This document shows, one piece after another, positions 45,027-53,578 of a stretch of DNA of 64,000 nucleotides. The stretch's first letter is position 1, and each line of letters opens with the position of its first letter. The stretch comes from Bacillus sp. (in: firmicutes). Its GTDB lineage: Bacteria; Bacillota; Bacilli; Bacillales; JACDOC01. The notes under the pieces are model-generated. The model saw only the letters and a program-made list of their open reading frames with translations. It was not told the origin of the DNA and searched no databases. The DNA lies in contig JACDOC010000006.1 of the NCBI GenBank assembly GCA_017656295.1, positions 62,001 to 126,000 on the forward strand. Direction: 5' to 3'. Both the position numbers and the translations under genes were made by a program.

Positions 45027-46787
45027 ATGAAAAAAGGCAAAGTCATCGTCGTCGGTGGCGGATTAGCTGGCTTGATGGCAACAATTAAAATTGCAGAAAC
45101 AGGAACGCCGGTCGAGTTGTTCTCATTAGTACCTGTAAAGCGTTCTCACTCTGTATGTGCACAAGGTGGAATTAACGGTGCAGTGAACACAAAAGGGGAA
45201 GGAGACTCTCCTTGGGAGCACTTTGACGATACCGTATACGGTGGGGATTTCTTAGCAAACCAACCTCCAGTAAAAGCAATGTGTGAAGCAGCCCCTGGTA
45301 TCATTCATCTATTAGACCGTATGGGAGTTATGTTTAACCGTACTCCAGAAGGATTGCTCGATTTCCGTCGCTTCGGAGGTACCCAACACCACCGGACGGC
45401 GTATGCTGGGGCAACAACAGGTCAACAGCTTCTTTACGCACTAGATGAACAAGTTCGTCGTCATGAAGTGGCTGGTCTTGTTACAAAGTATGAAGGGTGG
45501 GAATTTTTAGGCGTTGTTCTTGATGACGCTGGAGTTACTCGTGGTATTGTTGCGCAAAACTTAACCAATATGGAAATTCATTCGTTCCCAGCTGATGCGG
45601 TTATTATGGCGACTGGTGGACCTGGTATTATTTTCGGTAAATCAACGAATTCGGTTATTAATACTGGTTCAGCAGCTTCTATTGTATATCAGCAAGGAGC
45701 GTACTACGCTAACGGTGAGTTTATCCAAATTCACCCAACAGCCATTCCAGGGGACGACAAACTTCGTCTCATGAGTGAGTCTGCTCGTGGTGAAGGTGGT
45801 CGTGTTTGGACATACAAAGACGGAAAGCCATGGTATTTCTTAGAGGAAAAATATCCTGCTTACGGAAACCTCGTACCGCGTGATATTGCGACACGTGAAA
45901 TTTTCCATGTATGTGTAGACTTAAAGCTGGGTATTAACGGGGAAAACATGGTTTATCTTGACCTATCCCATAAAGATCCAAAAGAATTAGATGTTAAGCT
46001 TGGTGGAATTATTGAAATTTATGAAAAGTTTATGGGGGATGACCCACGAAAAGTGCCGATGAAAATCTTCCCAGCTGTTCATTATTCAATGGGTGGATTA
46101 TGGGTTGACTACGATCAACAAACGAATATTCCAGGATTGTTCGCAGCCGGTGAATGTGATTATTCACAACATGGAGCTAACCGTCTAGGAGCAAACTCCT
46201 TACTTTCTGCCATTTACGGTGGTATGGTCGCTGGACCGAAAGCTGTAGAGTATATTCGTGGTCTTGAGAAAAGTGCAGATGCTATGCCTTCTTCTCTATA
46301 TGATACGTATCGTAAACATGAAGAAGAAAAATGGAACCAAGTTCTTTCATTAGATGGTAACGAAAATGCTTACTTGTTACATAAAGAGCTTGGTGAATGG
46401 ATGACAGATAACGTAACGGTTGTTCGTTACAATGACAAACTATTAAAAACGGATGAAAAAATTCAAGAATTAATGGAGCGTTGGGAAAACATCAACATCA
46501 ACGACACTGCAAAATGGAGTAACCAAGGTGCTACGTTTACACGTCAATTAAAGAATATGCTTCATTTAGCACGTGTAATTACAATTGGTGCTTACAATCG
46601 TAATGAAAGTCGTGGTGCTCATTATAAACCAGAATTCCCTGACAGAAACGACGAGGAATGGTTAAAAACAACAATGGCTAAGTTCAACCCAGAGAAAAAC
46701 GCACCAGAATTCCATTACGAAGATGTTGACGTTTCACTCATTCCTCCTCGGAAACGTGACTATACTAAAAAGAAAGGGGAAAAGTAA
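45027..46787 (+). CDS. sdhA: Succinate dehydrogenase flavoprotein subunit
   Basis: SdhA oxidises succinate to fumarate with covalent FAD. VVGGGLAGLMATIKIA at the N-terminus binds the ADP part of FAD; SVCAQGGINGAVNTKGEGDS, with the flavin-attachment His just before (KRSHSVCA), follows. Substrate residues are in HPTAIPG, ESARGEGG and HYSMGG. The length (586 aa) is normal for Bacillus. GGAGTGAG precedes the ATG. sdhB begins at its last base. Confidence 0.97.
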   Translation: MKKGKVIVVGGGLAGLMATIKIAETGTPVELFSLVPVKRSHSVCAQGGINGAVNTKGEGDSPWEHFDDTVYGGDFLANQPPVKAMCEAAPGIIHLLDRMGVMFNRTPEGLLDFRRFGGTQHHRTAYAGATTGQQLLYALDEQVRRHEVAGLVTKYEGWEFLGVVLDDAGVTRGIVAQNLTNMEIHSFPADAVIMATGGPGIIFGKSTNSVINTGSAASIVYQQGAYYANGEFIQIHPTAIPGDDKLRLMSESARGEGGRVWTYKDGKPWYFLEEKYPAYGNLVPRDIATREIFHVCVDLKLGINGENMVYLDLSHKDPKELDVKLGGIIEIYEKFMGDDPRKVPMKIFPAVHYSMGGLWVDYDQQTNIPGLFAAGECDYSQHGANRLGANSLLSAIYGGMVAGPKAVEYIRGLEKSADAMPSSLYDTYRKHEEEKWNQVLSLDGNENAYLLHKELGEWMTDNVTVVRYNDKLLKTDEKIQELMERWENININDTAKWSNQGATFTRQLKNMLHLARVITIGAYNRNESRGAHYKPEFPDRNDEEWLKTTMAKFNPEKNAPEFHYEDVDVSLIPPRKRDYTKKKGEK

Positions 46788-47554
46788 TGATGAGTGAGAA
46801 AAAGACTGTCCGTTTTATCATTACTCGTCAAGACAATCCGGACTCAGCCCCTTATGAAGAGGAGTTTGAAATTCCTTATCGTCCTAATATGAATGTTATT
46901 TCCGCATTAATGGAGATTCGCAGAAATCCAGTTAATGCGAAAGGGGAAAAAACAACACCAGTCACATGGGATATGAACTGTTTAGAAGAAGTTTGTGGTG
47001 CATGTTCCATGGTCATTAATGGGAAGCCAAGACAATCTTGTACAGCGCTTGTTGATCAATTAGAGCAACCAATTCGTTTAGAACCAATGCGTACGTTTCC
47101 GGTGATTCGTGATTTGCAAGTAGATCGTAGTCGAATGTTTGATTCGTTAAAGAAAGTAAAAGCATGGATTCCAATCGACGGTACGTACGACTTAGGACCA
47201 GGTCCGCGTATGCCAGAGAAAAAACGTCAATGGGCGTACGAATTATCTAAATGCATGACCTGTGGGGTATGTTTAGAAGCTTGTCCAAACGTAAACAGTA
47301 AATCCAACTTTATTGGACCAGCCCCTCTTTCGCAAGTTCGTTTATTCAATGCGCATCCAACTGGTGCAATGAATAAAGATGAACGCTTGGAAGCAATTAT
47401 GGGTGATGGCGGTCTAGCAAACTGCGGTAACTCACAAAACTGCGTGCAATCATGTCCAAAAGGAATTCCATTAACGACTTCGATTGCTGCACTGAACCGC
47501 GAAACGACGTTCCATATGTTCCGTAAATTTTTCGGAAGCGATTATACCGTGTAA
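46787..47554 (+). CDS. sdhB: Succinate dehydrogenase iron-sulfur subunit
   Basis: SdhB carries three Fe-S clusters. The 2Fe-2S cysteines are in CLEEVCGACSM and a later RQSC. The 4Fe-4S and 3Fe-4S motifs are CMTCGVCLEACP and CGNSQNCVQSCPKGIP. The 255-aa length is normal. The ATG at 46787 overlaps the last base of sdhA; a second ATG follows directly and is equally possible. A terminator follows. Confidence 0.96.
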   Translation: MMSEKKTVRFIITRQDNPDSAPYEEEFEIPYRPNMNVISALMEIRRNPVNAKGEKTTPVTWDMNCLEEVCGACSMVINGKPRQSCTALVDQLEQPIRLEPMRTFPVIRDLQVDRSRMFDSLKKVKAWIPIDGTYDLGPGPRMPEKKRQWAYELSKCMTCGVCLEACPNVNSKSNFIGPAPLSQVRLFNAHPTGAMNKDERLEAIMGDGGLANCGNSQNCVQSCPKGIPLTTSIAALNRETTFHMFRKFFGSDYTV

Positions 47555-47556
47555 AA

Positions 47557-47589
47557 AAGAGCCGGGAGTATTCTCGGTTCTTTTTTTGT
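47557..47589 (+). terminator. Terminator after sdhCAB
   Basis: AGAGCCGGGAG pairs imperfectly with TTCTCGGTTCT and a run of seven T follows. Confidence 0.8.
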
Positions 47590-47682
47590 TTGTTCGATGC
47601 GTTAAATGAACCAAGTGCCAAATGCTTTTGTTGTTAAAAATAGTACCTTTTTTGATAAAAAGAGGATATAATAATAAGAAAA

Positions 47683-47698
47683 GAATGAATATTCATTC
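47683..47698. promoter_or_regulatory. FadR-type operator before ysmA
   Basis: GAATGAATATTCATTC is a perfect 16-bp palindrome matching the FadR consensus. It lies 16 bases before the ysmA ATG and just after a TATAAT at 47667, suggesting that the thioesterase belongs to the fatty acid regulon. Confidence 0.7.
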
Positions 47699-47714
47699 AT
47701 TTTGGAGGGAGTCT

Positions 47715-48182
47715 ATGAAACAAATTTCGTACATTCCTAACTTTGAAGAATGGAGAAAAGAATTTCAATTTTTTCATCGTGTCAAAGTTCGCTTCTCGGA
47801 AACAGATTTGTTTGGTCATTTAAATAACACCGTCCCGTTTGTTTATTTTGAAGACGCACGTATCGAGTTTTTTAAGCATCTTGGCTTTTTGAATCGTTGG
47901 TTAGACCCCGATATTGAAGAAATGCCTGTCGTTGCCGACCTACAATGCGATTTTCACAGACAAGTGTATTTTGATGAACAGTTGCGCATTTATGTAAAAG
48001 TCGCTAAGGTAGGTACCTCATCAATTGATCTACATTATTTAGGGACAAAAGAAGATGGAACGGTTTGTTTTACTGGAAGGGGAACGATTGTTCAAATTTC
48101 ACGACGTACAGGGAAGAGCGTCCCTTTAACTGCTAAAGAAAAAGAAAAATTTTTTCATGTAAATTCTGTCTCAGTGAAATAG
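47715..48182 (+). CDS. ysmA: Acyl-CoA thioesterase (4HBT hot-dog fold), YsmA
   Basis: A 155-aa hot-dog protein with the 4HBT pattern FFHRVKVRFSETDLFGHLNNTV (Asp/His active-site region, residues 16-37) and YFEDARIEFFKHLG. It probably hydrolyses an acyl-CoA; the substrate is unknown. GGAGGGAG lies seven bases before the ATG at 47715, so the frame open from 47622 is not the true start. A FadR-type palindrome upstream is consistent with acyl-CoA metabolism. Confidence 0.85.
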   Translation: MKQISYIPNFEEWRKEFQFFHRVKVRFSETDLFGHLNNTVPFVYFEDARIEFFKHLGFLNRWLDPDIEEMPVVADLQCDFHRQVYFDEQLRIYVKVAKVGTSSIDLHYLGTKEDGTVCFTGRGTIVQISRRTGKSVPLTAKEKEKFFHVNSVSVK

Positions 48183-48232
48183 GGAATTAGCACAATTTAA
48201 AGAAAAACCCTCAAATCGCCTTTACAGTAGTA

Positions 48233-48260
48233 ACTTTCATTGCAAAGTTTTCATATGATA
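48233..48260 (+). promoter_or_regulatory. SigK-type promoter of gerE
   Basis: An AC at 48233 is 17 bases upstream of CATATGATA (48252-48260), matching the mother-cell SigK pattern (AC, then CATANNNTA). gerE is known to be SigK-dependent in B. subtilis. Confidence 0.6.
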
Positions 48261-48324
48261 ACGTGACGAAGACAATACCCATCCCGCGGTTCAAAGCTGT
48301 CGAAGGCAAGGAGGGTTATAATAG

Positions 48325-48549
48325 TTGAAGGACAATGAATACGCACACAAACCTTTACTAACAAAGAGAGAGAAAGAAGTTTTCGAACTGTTAGTTCAAG
48401 ATAAAACGACTAAGGAAATAGCCAGTGAGTTGTTCATTAGCGAAAAAACGGTTCGGAATCATATTTCAAATGCAATGCAAAAGCTTGGGGTCAAGGGACG
48501 TTCACAAGCTGTCGTGGAACTTCTCCGTATGGGAGAATTAAAATTATAA
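48325..48549 (+). CDS. gerE: Spore coat transcription regulator GerE
   Basis: A 74-aa LuxR-type HTH protein, nearly all DNA-binding domain (LTKREKEVFELLVQDKTTKEI, then SEKTVRNHISNAMQKLGVKG). GerE is the last regulator of the mother-cell cascade and controls late coat genes. Length and sequence match B. subtilis GerE. The TTG start has AAGGAGGG eleven bases upstream. A SigK-like promoter lies 65 bases before it. Confidence 0.97.
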   Translation: MKDNEYAHKPLLTKREKEVFELLVQDKTTKEIASELFISEKTVRNHISNAMQKLGVKGRSQAVVELLRMGELKL

Positions 48550-48552
48550 CAT

Positions 48553-48588
48553 AAGCCGGCTTCTACTTTTTGGGAGCCGGTTTTGTTA
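48553..48588 (+). terminator. Terminator after gerE
   Basis: AGCCGGCTTC pairs imperfectly with GGAGCCGGTTTT around TACTTTTTG, with a short T run. Confidence 0.7.
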
Positions 48589-48686
48589 TTTAACATATTT
48601 TACGCAACTATTCTTGAAATTTTGTTCAAAAAAAGAGAAAATGACAAGTAGAAAGTTGGAGAGAAGGATGATATAGGAGTTGTTCG

Positions 48687-49130
48687 ATGGTGGTAGAGCA
48701 TAATCATGAGGTAGTAGCTGATATTGAAAAAGATTTACGCTACATAGCAGGGATTATTAAACAAAAGGGAAGAGAAATTTTAAGTCATTATAAAATTACA
48801 CCACCCCAATTTGTGGCACTACAATGGCTTTTTGAAGAAGGAGATATGACAATTGGTGAATTATCCAATAAAATGTATTTAGCGTTCAGTACAACGACGG
48901 ATTTAATCGATCGTATGGAAAAAAATGCATTAGTTAAACGGGTAAAAGATGAGAACGATCGTCGTGTTGTACGTATTCACCTTCTTGATGAAGGAGCAAG
49001 AATTATCGATGAAGTGATTAAAAAGCGACAAGGTTATTTAGCCGATATATTGAAGCATTTTTCTGAAGATCAAGTGACAAGTTTAAAAGAAAATTTAAGT
49101 AAACTACATCAAGAAATGAGAGAAGAATGA
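48687..49130 (+). CDS. ysmB: MarR-family regulator YsmB
   Basis: A 147-aa winged-helix MarR protein: helices then [31 protein letters not shown], followed by the wing [12 protein letters not shown]. Ligand and targets are unknown. It starts 10 bases upstream of racE in the conserved gerE-ysmB-racE order. AGGAGT precedes the ATG. Confidence 0.9.
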   Translation: MVVEHNHEVVADIEKDLRYIAGIIKQKGREILSHYKITPPQFVALQWLFEEGDMTIGELSNKMYLAFSTTTDLIDRMEKNALVKRVKDENDRRVVRIHLLDEGARIIDEVIKKRQGYLADILKHFSEDQVTSLKENLSKLHQEMREE

Positions 49131-49140
49131 GGCGAGATGC

Positions 49141-49953
49141 TTGAAACAACCAATAGGAATTATTGATTCAGGTGTTGGCGGATTAACTGTCGCCAAAGAA
49201 GTGATGCGTCAATTACCAAACGAATCTATATTGTACGTGGGAGATACGGCAAGGTGTCCATACGGTCCACGCCCCGTACATGAAGTACAACGTTTTACTT
49301 GGCAAATGACCAATTACTTATTATCCAAGCAAATTAAAATGTTAATTATTGCTTGTAATACCGCTACAGCGGTTACCTTACACGAAATACGTTCCCGATT
49401 AACGATTCCAGTCATTGGTGTCATTCATCCCGGAGCGAGAACGGCTCTTAAAACAACGAAAAATGGTCATATAGGCGTCATCGGGACGGTAGGGACCATT
49501 CGGAGTAAGGCGTACGTACACGCGTTAAAAGAAATAAACAGAAATGTAAAAATCGTTTCGCTTCCTTGTCCAAAATTTGTTCCGCTAGTCGAAAGCGGTG
49601 AATATCAAGGTTCGATAGCTAAGAAAATTGTTGCAGAAACGTTAATGCCTTTAAAAGGAAGCTCCATTGATACGTTAATTTTAGGGTGTACTCACTACCC
49701 TTTACTGGGCCCATTAATCTCAAATTATATGGGACCGAACGTTAGTGTGATTAGCTCAGGGGAAGAAACCGCACGTGAAGCAAGTACGATTTTATCGTAC
49801 CATGGCATGTTGAACGAAAGTGATGAACCACCAACGTACCAATTTTTTACCACAGGGTCAGCCCCTTTGTTTGCAAAGATTGCTACTGATTGGTTACACA
49901 TTAACAATATTGATGTTACGACCATTCATTTAGGAAAGGATATCCGATCCTAA
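49141..49953 (+). CDS. racE: Glutamate racemase
   Basis: Converts L- to D-glutamate for peptidoglycan. The two catalytic cysteines are C72 (IIACNTATA) and C183 (LGCTHYPLL). The N-terminal [15 protein letters not shown] and GDTARCPYG motifs are typical. The 270-aa length matches RacE. It starts at a TTG 10 bases after ysmB with a weak site (GAGGCGAG), so it may be translationally coupled. Confidence 0.95.
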   Translation: MKQPIGIIDSGVGGLTVAKEVMRQLPNESILYVGDTARCPYGPRPVHEVQRFTWQMTNYLLSKQIKMLIIACNTATAVTLHEIRSRLTIPVIGVIHPGARTALKTTKNGHIGVIGTVGTIRSKAYVHALKEINRNVKIVSLPCPKFVPLVESGEYQGSIAKKIVAETLMPLKGSSIDTLILGCTHYPLLGPLISNYMGPNVSVISSGEETAREASTILSYHGMLNESDEPPTYQFFTTGSAPLFAKIATDWLHINNIDVTTIHLGKDIRS

Positions 49954-50052
49954 ATGGATGGTTTTTTGTTTTTATCGTAATTGTCTTTTTTCGGTCTAAT
50001 TTAATAAAAGGCTCGTATACATGTAGTACAAACAGTCTTAGGAGGGATGAGT

Positions 50053-51120
50053 ATGTCCAAACAAGTGTCAACAATCATCCTAGTGCTTCTATTTTCATTA
50101 GTGGCATCAGGTTGTGGATTGTTCGGGGACCAAGAAAGTTTAGATCCACCACAGGACGTTTCCTATCTAGAAGAAGTCGATGAATTAGAATCATTAGATG
50201 AAGAAAGCAAAGCAAACGAAACAACCGAAGAAGAAACGTCGGCTACCGAAACGGTAATGACTGAACTATATTTGATTAATGAAGAAGGATTAGTCGTAGC
50301 TCAGACGCTTCCGTTACCCAAAACAGAAGGAGTGGCCGCCCAAGCGCTCGAATATTTAGTCGATGATGGACCTGTCATGAATATTTTACCAAATGGATTC
50401 CGTCCAGTATTACCTGCAGGGACTGAAATGAGTGTCGACGTTAAAGATGGAGTAGCAATTGTTGATTTTTCAAAAGAATTTCTGAACTATCATCCAGACG
50501 ATGAAAAGCGAATTTTGCAGGCGATTACATGGACGTTAACCCAGTTTGATTCCATTGATAAAATTGAACTTCGGGTGAATGGCCAACCATTATCGGAAAT
50601 GCCAGTGAATGGAACACCGATTTCTGAAGAAGGATTGAGCCGAAAAGACGGGATCAATTTAGATATTTCCGGTATTGTTGATATTACGAATACCAATCCG
50701 ATTACTGTTTATTACCTTGCCCAAAATGGGGATCAATTCTATTATGTTCCTGTGACGAAACGAGTGGAGAGTGGAAAAGGTCACCTTGTAGAAGCAGTTG
50801 TTAAAGAACTAGTGAATGGGCCGCCGTTAACGACGAATTTGGTGACAATGTTTTTGCCTGATGTAAAGTTGGTGGAACAACCACAAATTCAAGATGGCAC
50901 AGTAACGTTAAACTTCAATGAAGCGTTATTTGGTGGATTTGGTGAGCAAATCGTTTCTGAGCAATTACTCCATTCTCTTGTTCTTTCATTAACAGAAATC
51001 GAAGGAATTGAAAGTGTTGTTGTCACGGTGAATGGACAAGGGGATTTACTGACGGAAACAGGTAAATCGCTATCCGAACCTGTCAGCCGACCAGACACGG
51101 TCAATACCATTGGTCTTTAA
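50053..51120 (+). CDS. gerM: Spore germination/sporulation lipoprotein GerM
   Basis: GerM is a lipoprotein required in sporulation septum and germination steps; it helps position SpoIIIAG. The signal peptide ends in the lipobox VASGC (Cys near residue 21). An acidic linker follows (EELDELESLDEES-like), then two GerMN domains (about 75-195 and 215-340). The ATG at 50053 is used (355 aa): GGAGGG lies about six bases upstream. The in-frame ATG at 50047 touches that site. Confidence 0.93.
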   Translation: MSKQVSTIILVLLFSLVASGCGLFGDQESLDPPQDVSYLEEVDELESLDEESKANETTEEETSATETVMTELYLINEEGLVVAQTLPLPKTEGVAAQALEYLVDDGPVMNILPNGFRPVLPAGTEMSVDVKDGVAIVDFSKEFLNYHPDDEKRILQAITWTLTQFDSIDKIELRVNGQPLSEMPVNGTPISEEGLSRKDGINLDISGIVDITNTNPITVYYLAQNGDQFYYVPVTKRVESGKGHLVEAVVKELVNGPPLTTNLVTMFLPDVKLVEQPQIQDGTVTLNFNEALFGGFGEQIVSEQLLHSLVLSLTEIEGIESVVVTVNGQGDLLTETGKSLSEPVSRPDTVNTIGL

Positions 51121-51272
51121 TTGATGATGACCTTAAAAAACGGGGACTTTTTCGAGTAAACTTTTGAAAAAGCGCTTAAGAAATTCATTTTTTTGATATA
51201 CTATAATAGGGTGAAAAGAGGTTGGCCAATAGCCACCTCTTATTTCTTGTTAAATGAAGGAGGATTTTGTTC

Positions 51273-52034
51273 GTGCGTGTTGATGGTAGACAAACATTGG
51301 AATTACGACCGATACATATACAAGCCGATTTTTTAAAACATCCAGAAGGAAGTGTACTTATTACGGTTGGAGATACAAAAGTGATTTGTACAGCGAGTAT
51401 TGATGACCGAGTGCCACCATTTATGCGTGGGGAAGGAAAAGGCTGGATTACGGCTGAATATTCCATGTTACCAAGAGCAACAGAGCAACGAAATGTTCGG
51501 GAATCTTCCAAAGGAAAAGTGTCCGGACGGACGATGGAGATTCAGCGCCTTATTGGTCGAGCGTTACGGGCGGTAGTTGATTTAGAAGCGATTGGTGAAC
51601 GGACAGTTTGGATTGATTGTGATGTCATCCAAGCAGATGGCGGAACAAGAACGGCTTCGATTACAGGAGCATTCGTAGCCATGACGATGGCTCTTCATAA
51701 GCTACAAGAAGAAAAAGAATTAGAGAAATTTCCGATTAAGGACTATTTAGCCGCTACTAGTGTAGGGGTGTTAAAGGAATTAGGAGTCGTTTTAGACTTA
51801 AATTACGAAGAAGATAGTCAAGCAGAAGTAGATATGAATATCATAATGACGGGTGCAGGCGAATTTGTTGAATTACAAGGTACAGGCGAAGAAGCTACGT
51901 TTACGTTTGCTCAACTACAGCAAATGTTAGACGCCGCTCAACAAGGGATTAGCCAACTAATTCAAATTCAAAAAGAAACATTAGGAGACATTGCGGTAAA
52001 AATTGAGGAGAACAAAGCTAAGGAAGTGGAATAA
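51273..52034 (+). CDS. rph: Ribonuclease PH
   Basis: A phosphorolytic 3'-5' exonuclease that trims tRNA 3' ends. The fold-defining motifs [50 protein letters not shown] and [19 protein letters not shown] are present. The GTG at 51273 gives MRVDGRQ and 253 aa, as in relatives, with GGAGG about nine bases upstream. The frame open from 51267 adds only two residues. rdgB follows after two bases. Confidence 0.96.
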   Translation: MRVDGRQTLELRPIHIQADFLKHPEGSVLITVGDTKVICTASIDDRVPPFMRGEGKGWITAEYSMLPRATEQRNVRESSKGKVSGRTMEIQRLIGRALRAVVDLEAIGERTVWIDCDVIQADGGTRTASITGAFVAMTMALHKLQEEKELEKFPIKDYLAATSVGVLKELGVVLDLNYEEDSQAEVDMNIIMTGAGEFVELQGTGEEATFTFAQLQQMLDAAQQGISQLIQIQKETLGDIAVKIEENKAKEVE

Positions 52035-52036
52035 TC

Positions 52037-52645
52037 GTGGAAAAAGTCATTATTGCCACAGCCAATCGGGGGAAGGCCAAAGAATTTGAACAAATGTTCC
52101 AAGCGTATGGAATCGATATACTTACTTTATTAGATTTAGAAGAACCGATTGATATTCAGGAAACAGGGACGACGTTTGAAGAAAATGCGCTCATAAAAGC
52201 GAGGGAAGTAGCCACTCGCTTAAACATGCCGGTCATTGCGGATGATTCTGGACTTGAAGTGGATGCGTTGGACGGAAGACCTGGTGTTTACTCCGCAAGA
52301 TATGCTGGAGAACAAAAAGACGATCAAGCAAACATTGAAAAAGTACTAAGGGAACTAAAAGGTGTGCCGTTTGAACAGCGGACCGCTCGCTTTCGTTGTG
52401 CACTAGCCGTAGTTTTTCCTTCAGGAGAAGAATTTACCGTCCATGGCACTTGTGAAGGATATATTACGGAGCAACCTAAGGGTACAAACGGCTTCGGCTA
52501 TGATCCAATTTTTTATGTACCTGAAAAACAATGTACTATGGCTGAACTTCCATCAGAAATAAAAAATAAAATAAGCCATCGTGCGCATGCGTTACAGCAA
52601 TTTAAAAAGCGAATGGACAAATGGTTTGGGGGAAAAGGCGAATGA
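52037..52645 (+). CDS. rdgB: XTP/dITP pyrophosphatase
   Basis: A HAM1-family enzyme that hydrolyses non-canonical purine triphosphates. The N-terminal VIIATANRGKAKEF, TFEENALIKA, ADDSGLEVDALDGRPGVYSARYAG region and GFGYDPIF with SHRAHAL show the full family pattern. The 202-aa length is normal. The GTG start has GGAAGTGG upstream. Its stop overlaps the ysnB ATG (ATGA), so the pair is coupled. Order rph-ysnA-ysnB is conserved. Confidence 0.95.
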   Translation: MEKVIIATANRGKAKEFEQMFQAYGIDILTLLDLEEPIDIQETGTTFEENALIKAREVATRLNMPVIADDSGLEVDALDGRPGVYSARYAGEQKDDQANIEKVLRELKGVPFEQRTARFRCALAVVFPSGEEFTVHGTCEGYITEQPKGTNGFGYDPIFYVPEKQCTMAELPSEIKNKISHRAHALQQFKKRMDKWFGGKGE

Positions 52646-53154
52646 AGGTTATTGTCGTCAGTGATAGTCATGGCTCAACAGAAACATTAACCGAAATTGC
52701 CGAACGGTATCAAAACGAAGTGGACGTCATGTTCCACTGTGGGGATTCTGAACTTTCAAAGGAGCATCCAGCGATTTCCCCATTCATTACAGTGAGAGGA
52801 AATTGTGATTTCGAAACAAGCTTTCCGAATGAGTTGATACATTCTATTAACGGGTGTAAATTTTTAGTAACTCATGGTCATCTTTATCAAATAAAGACGA
52901 CGTTAATGAAGCTTTATTATCAAGCACAAGAACAAGGAGCTCACATTGTCTTATTTGGTCATTCGCATCAGTTAGGGGTTGAAAAAATTGGAAATCACAT
53001 CTTTTTAAACCCTGGGAGCATTCTTCTTCCGAGAGGTCGAAAAGAAAGAACGTATGCGTTGATCGAAGGTGATCAAAACACGTTAACCATTCGCTTTTTC
53101 ACCGATGATCACGAAGAACTAGGTGAGCTAAAAAGAAAATTTTCTTTAACATAA
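52642..53154 (+). CDS. ysnB: YfcE/MJ0936-family metallophosphoesterase
   Basis: A 170-aa phosphoesterase with the dinuclear metal motifs SDSHGSTE (D-x-H), HCGDSE (GD), GNCD (GNxD) and LVTHGHLY plus FGHSHQLG (GHxH). Substrate unknown; members hydrolyse phosphodiesters. The ATG overlaps the rdgB stop and has a GGGGGAAAAGG site upstream. It is the last gene of the rph cluster; a short stem (GGAGGGA/TCCCTCC) follows. Confidence 0.9.
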   Translation: MKVIVVSDSHGSTETLTEIAERYQNEVDVMFHCGDSELSKEHPAISPFITVRGNCDFETSFPNELIHSINGCKFLVTHGHLYQIKTTLMKLYYQAQEQGAHIVLFGHSHQLGVEKIGNHIFLNPGSILLPRGRKERTYALIEGDQNTLTIRFFTDDHEELGELKRKFSLT

Positions 53155-53194
53155 AGGAGGGAGCAGCTTCCCTCCTAAAATGATAAAAAATATA

Positions 53195-53223
53195 TTGACG
53201 TTATGAAACAGAATTCATATAAT
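53195..53223 (+). promoter_or_regulatory. SigA promoter of tRNA-Arg copy 1
   Basis: TTGACG (53195-53200), 17 bases, TATAAT (53218-53223), 28 bases before the tRNA. Confidence 0.8.
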
Positions 53224-53251
53224 AAATAATGTCTTGAACAATAAAAACTGT

Positions 53252-53328
<77 letters not shown>

Positions 53329-53332
53329 GTTT

Positions 53333-53394
53333 AAAAAGCGCTATGTGACCAGTAAATCATTGCTGATTTACGGTGACGTAGCGTTTTTTATTTT
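53333..53394 (+). terminator. Terminator after tRNA-Arg copy 1
   Basis: AAAGCGCTATGT pairs with ACGTAGCGTTT. Inside, GTAAATCA pairs with TGATTTAC. A run of six T ends the structure. Confidence 0.85.
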
Positions 53395-53440
53395 GATTCC
53401 AATCGGTTAGTGAAATTTGAGAAAAATTAGAAAATACCAA

Positions 53441-53469
53441 TTGATTTTTCAGAATAATTTGACTAAAAT
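53441..53469 (+). promoter_or_regulatory. SigA promoter of the sugar ABC cassette
   Basis: TTGATT (53441-53446), 17 bases, TAAAAT (53464-53469). Confidence 0.65.
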
Positions 53470-53485
53470 AAAAATATCGTTTATG

Positions 53486-53499
53486 TGAAATCGGTTTCA
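53486..53499. promoter_or_regulatory. cre-like operator (CcpA or LacI-family site)
   Basis: TGAAATCGGTTTCA is a palindrome with a CG centre, matching the cre form TGAAARCGYTTTCA at 12 of 14 positions. It begins 16 bases after the -10, where a bound CcpA-type repressor would block transcription. Confidence 0.65.
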
Positions 53500-53578
53500 T
53501 AGATAAGGAGAAATCGTGATCAGTTTTTCTCCTTTATATATGAAATCGATCTTACAAAAAACAATTGGGGGGATTGAT

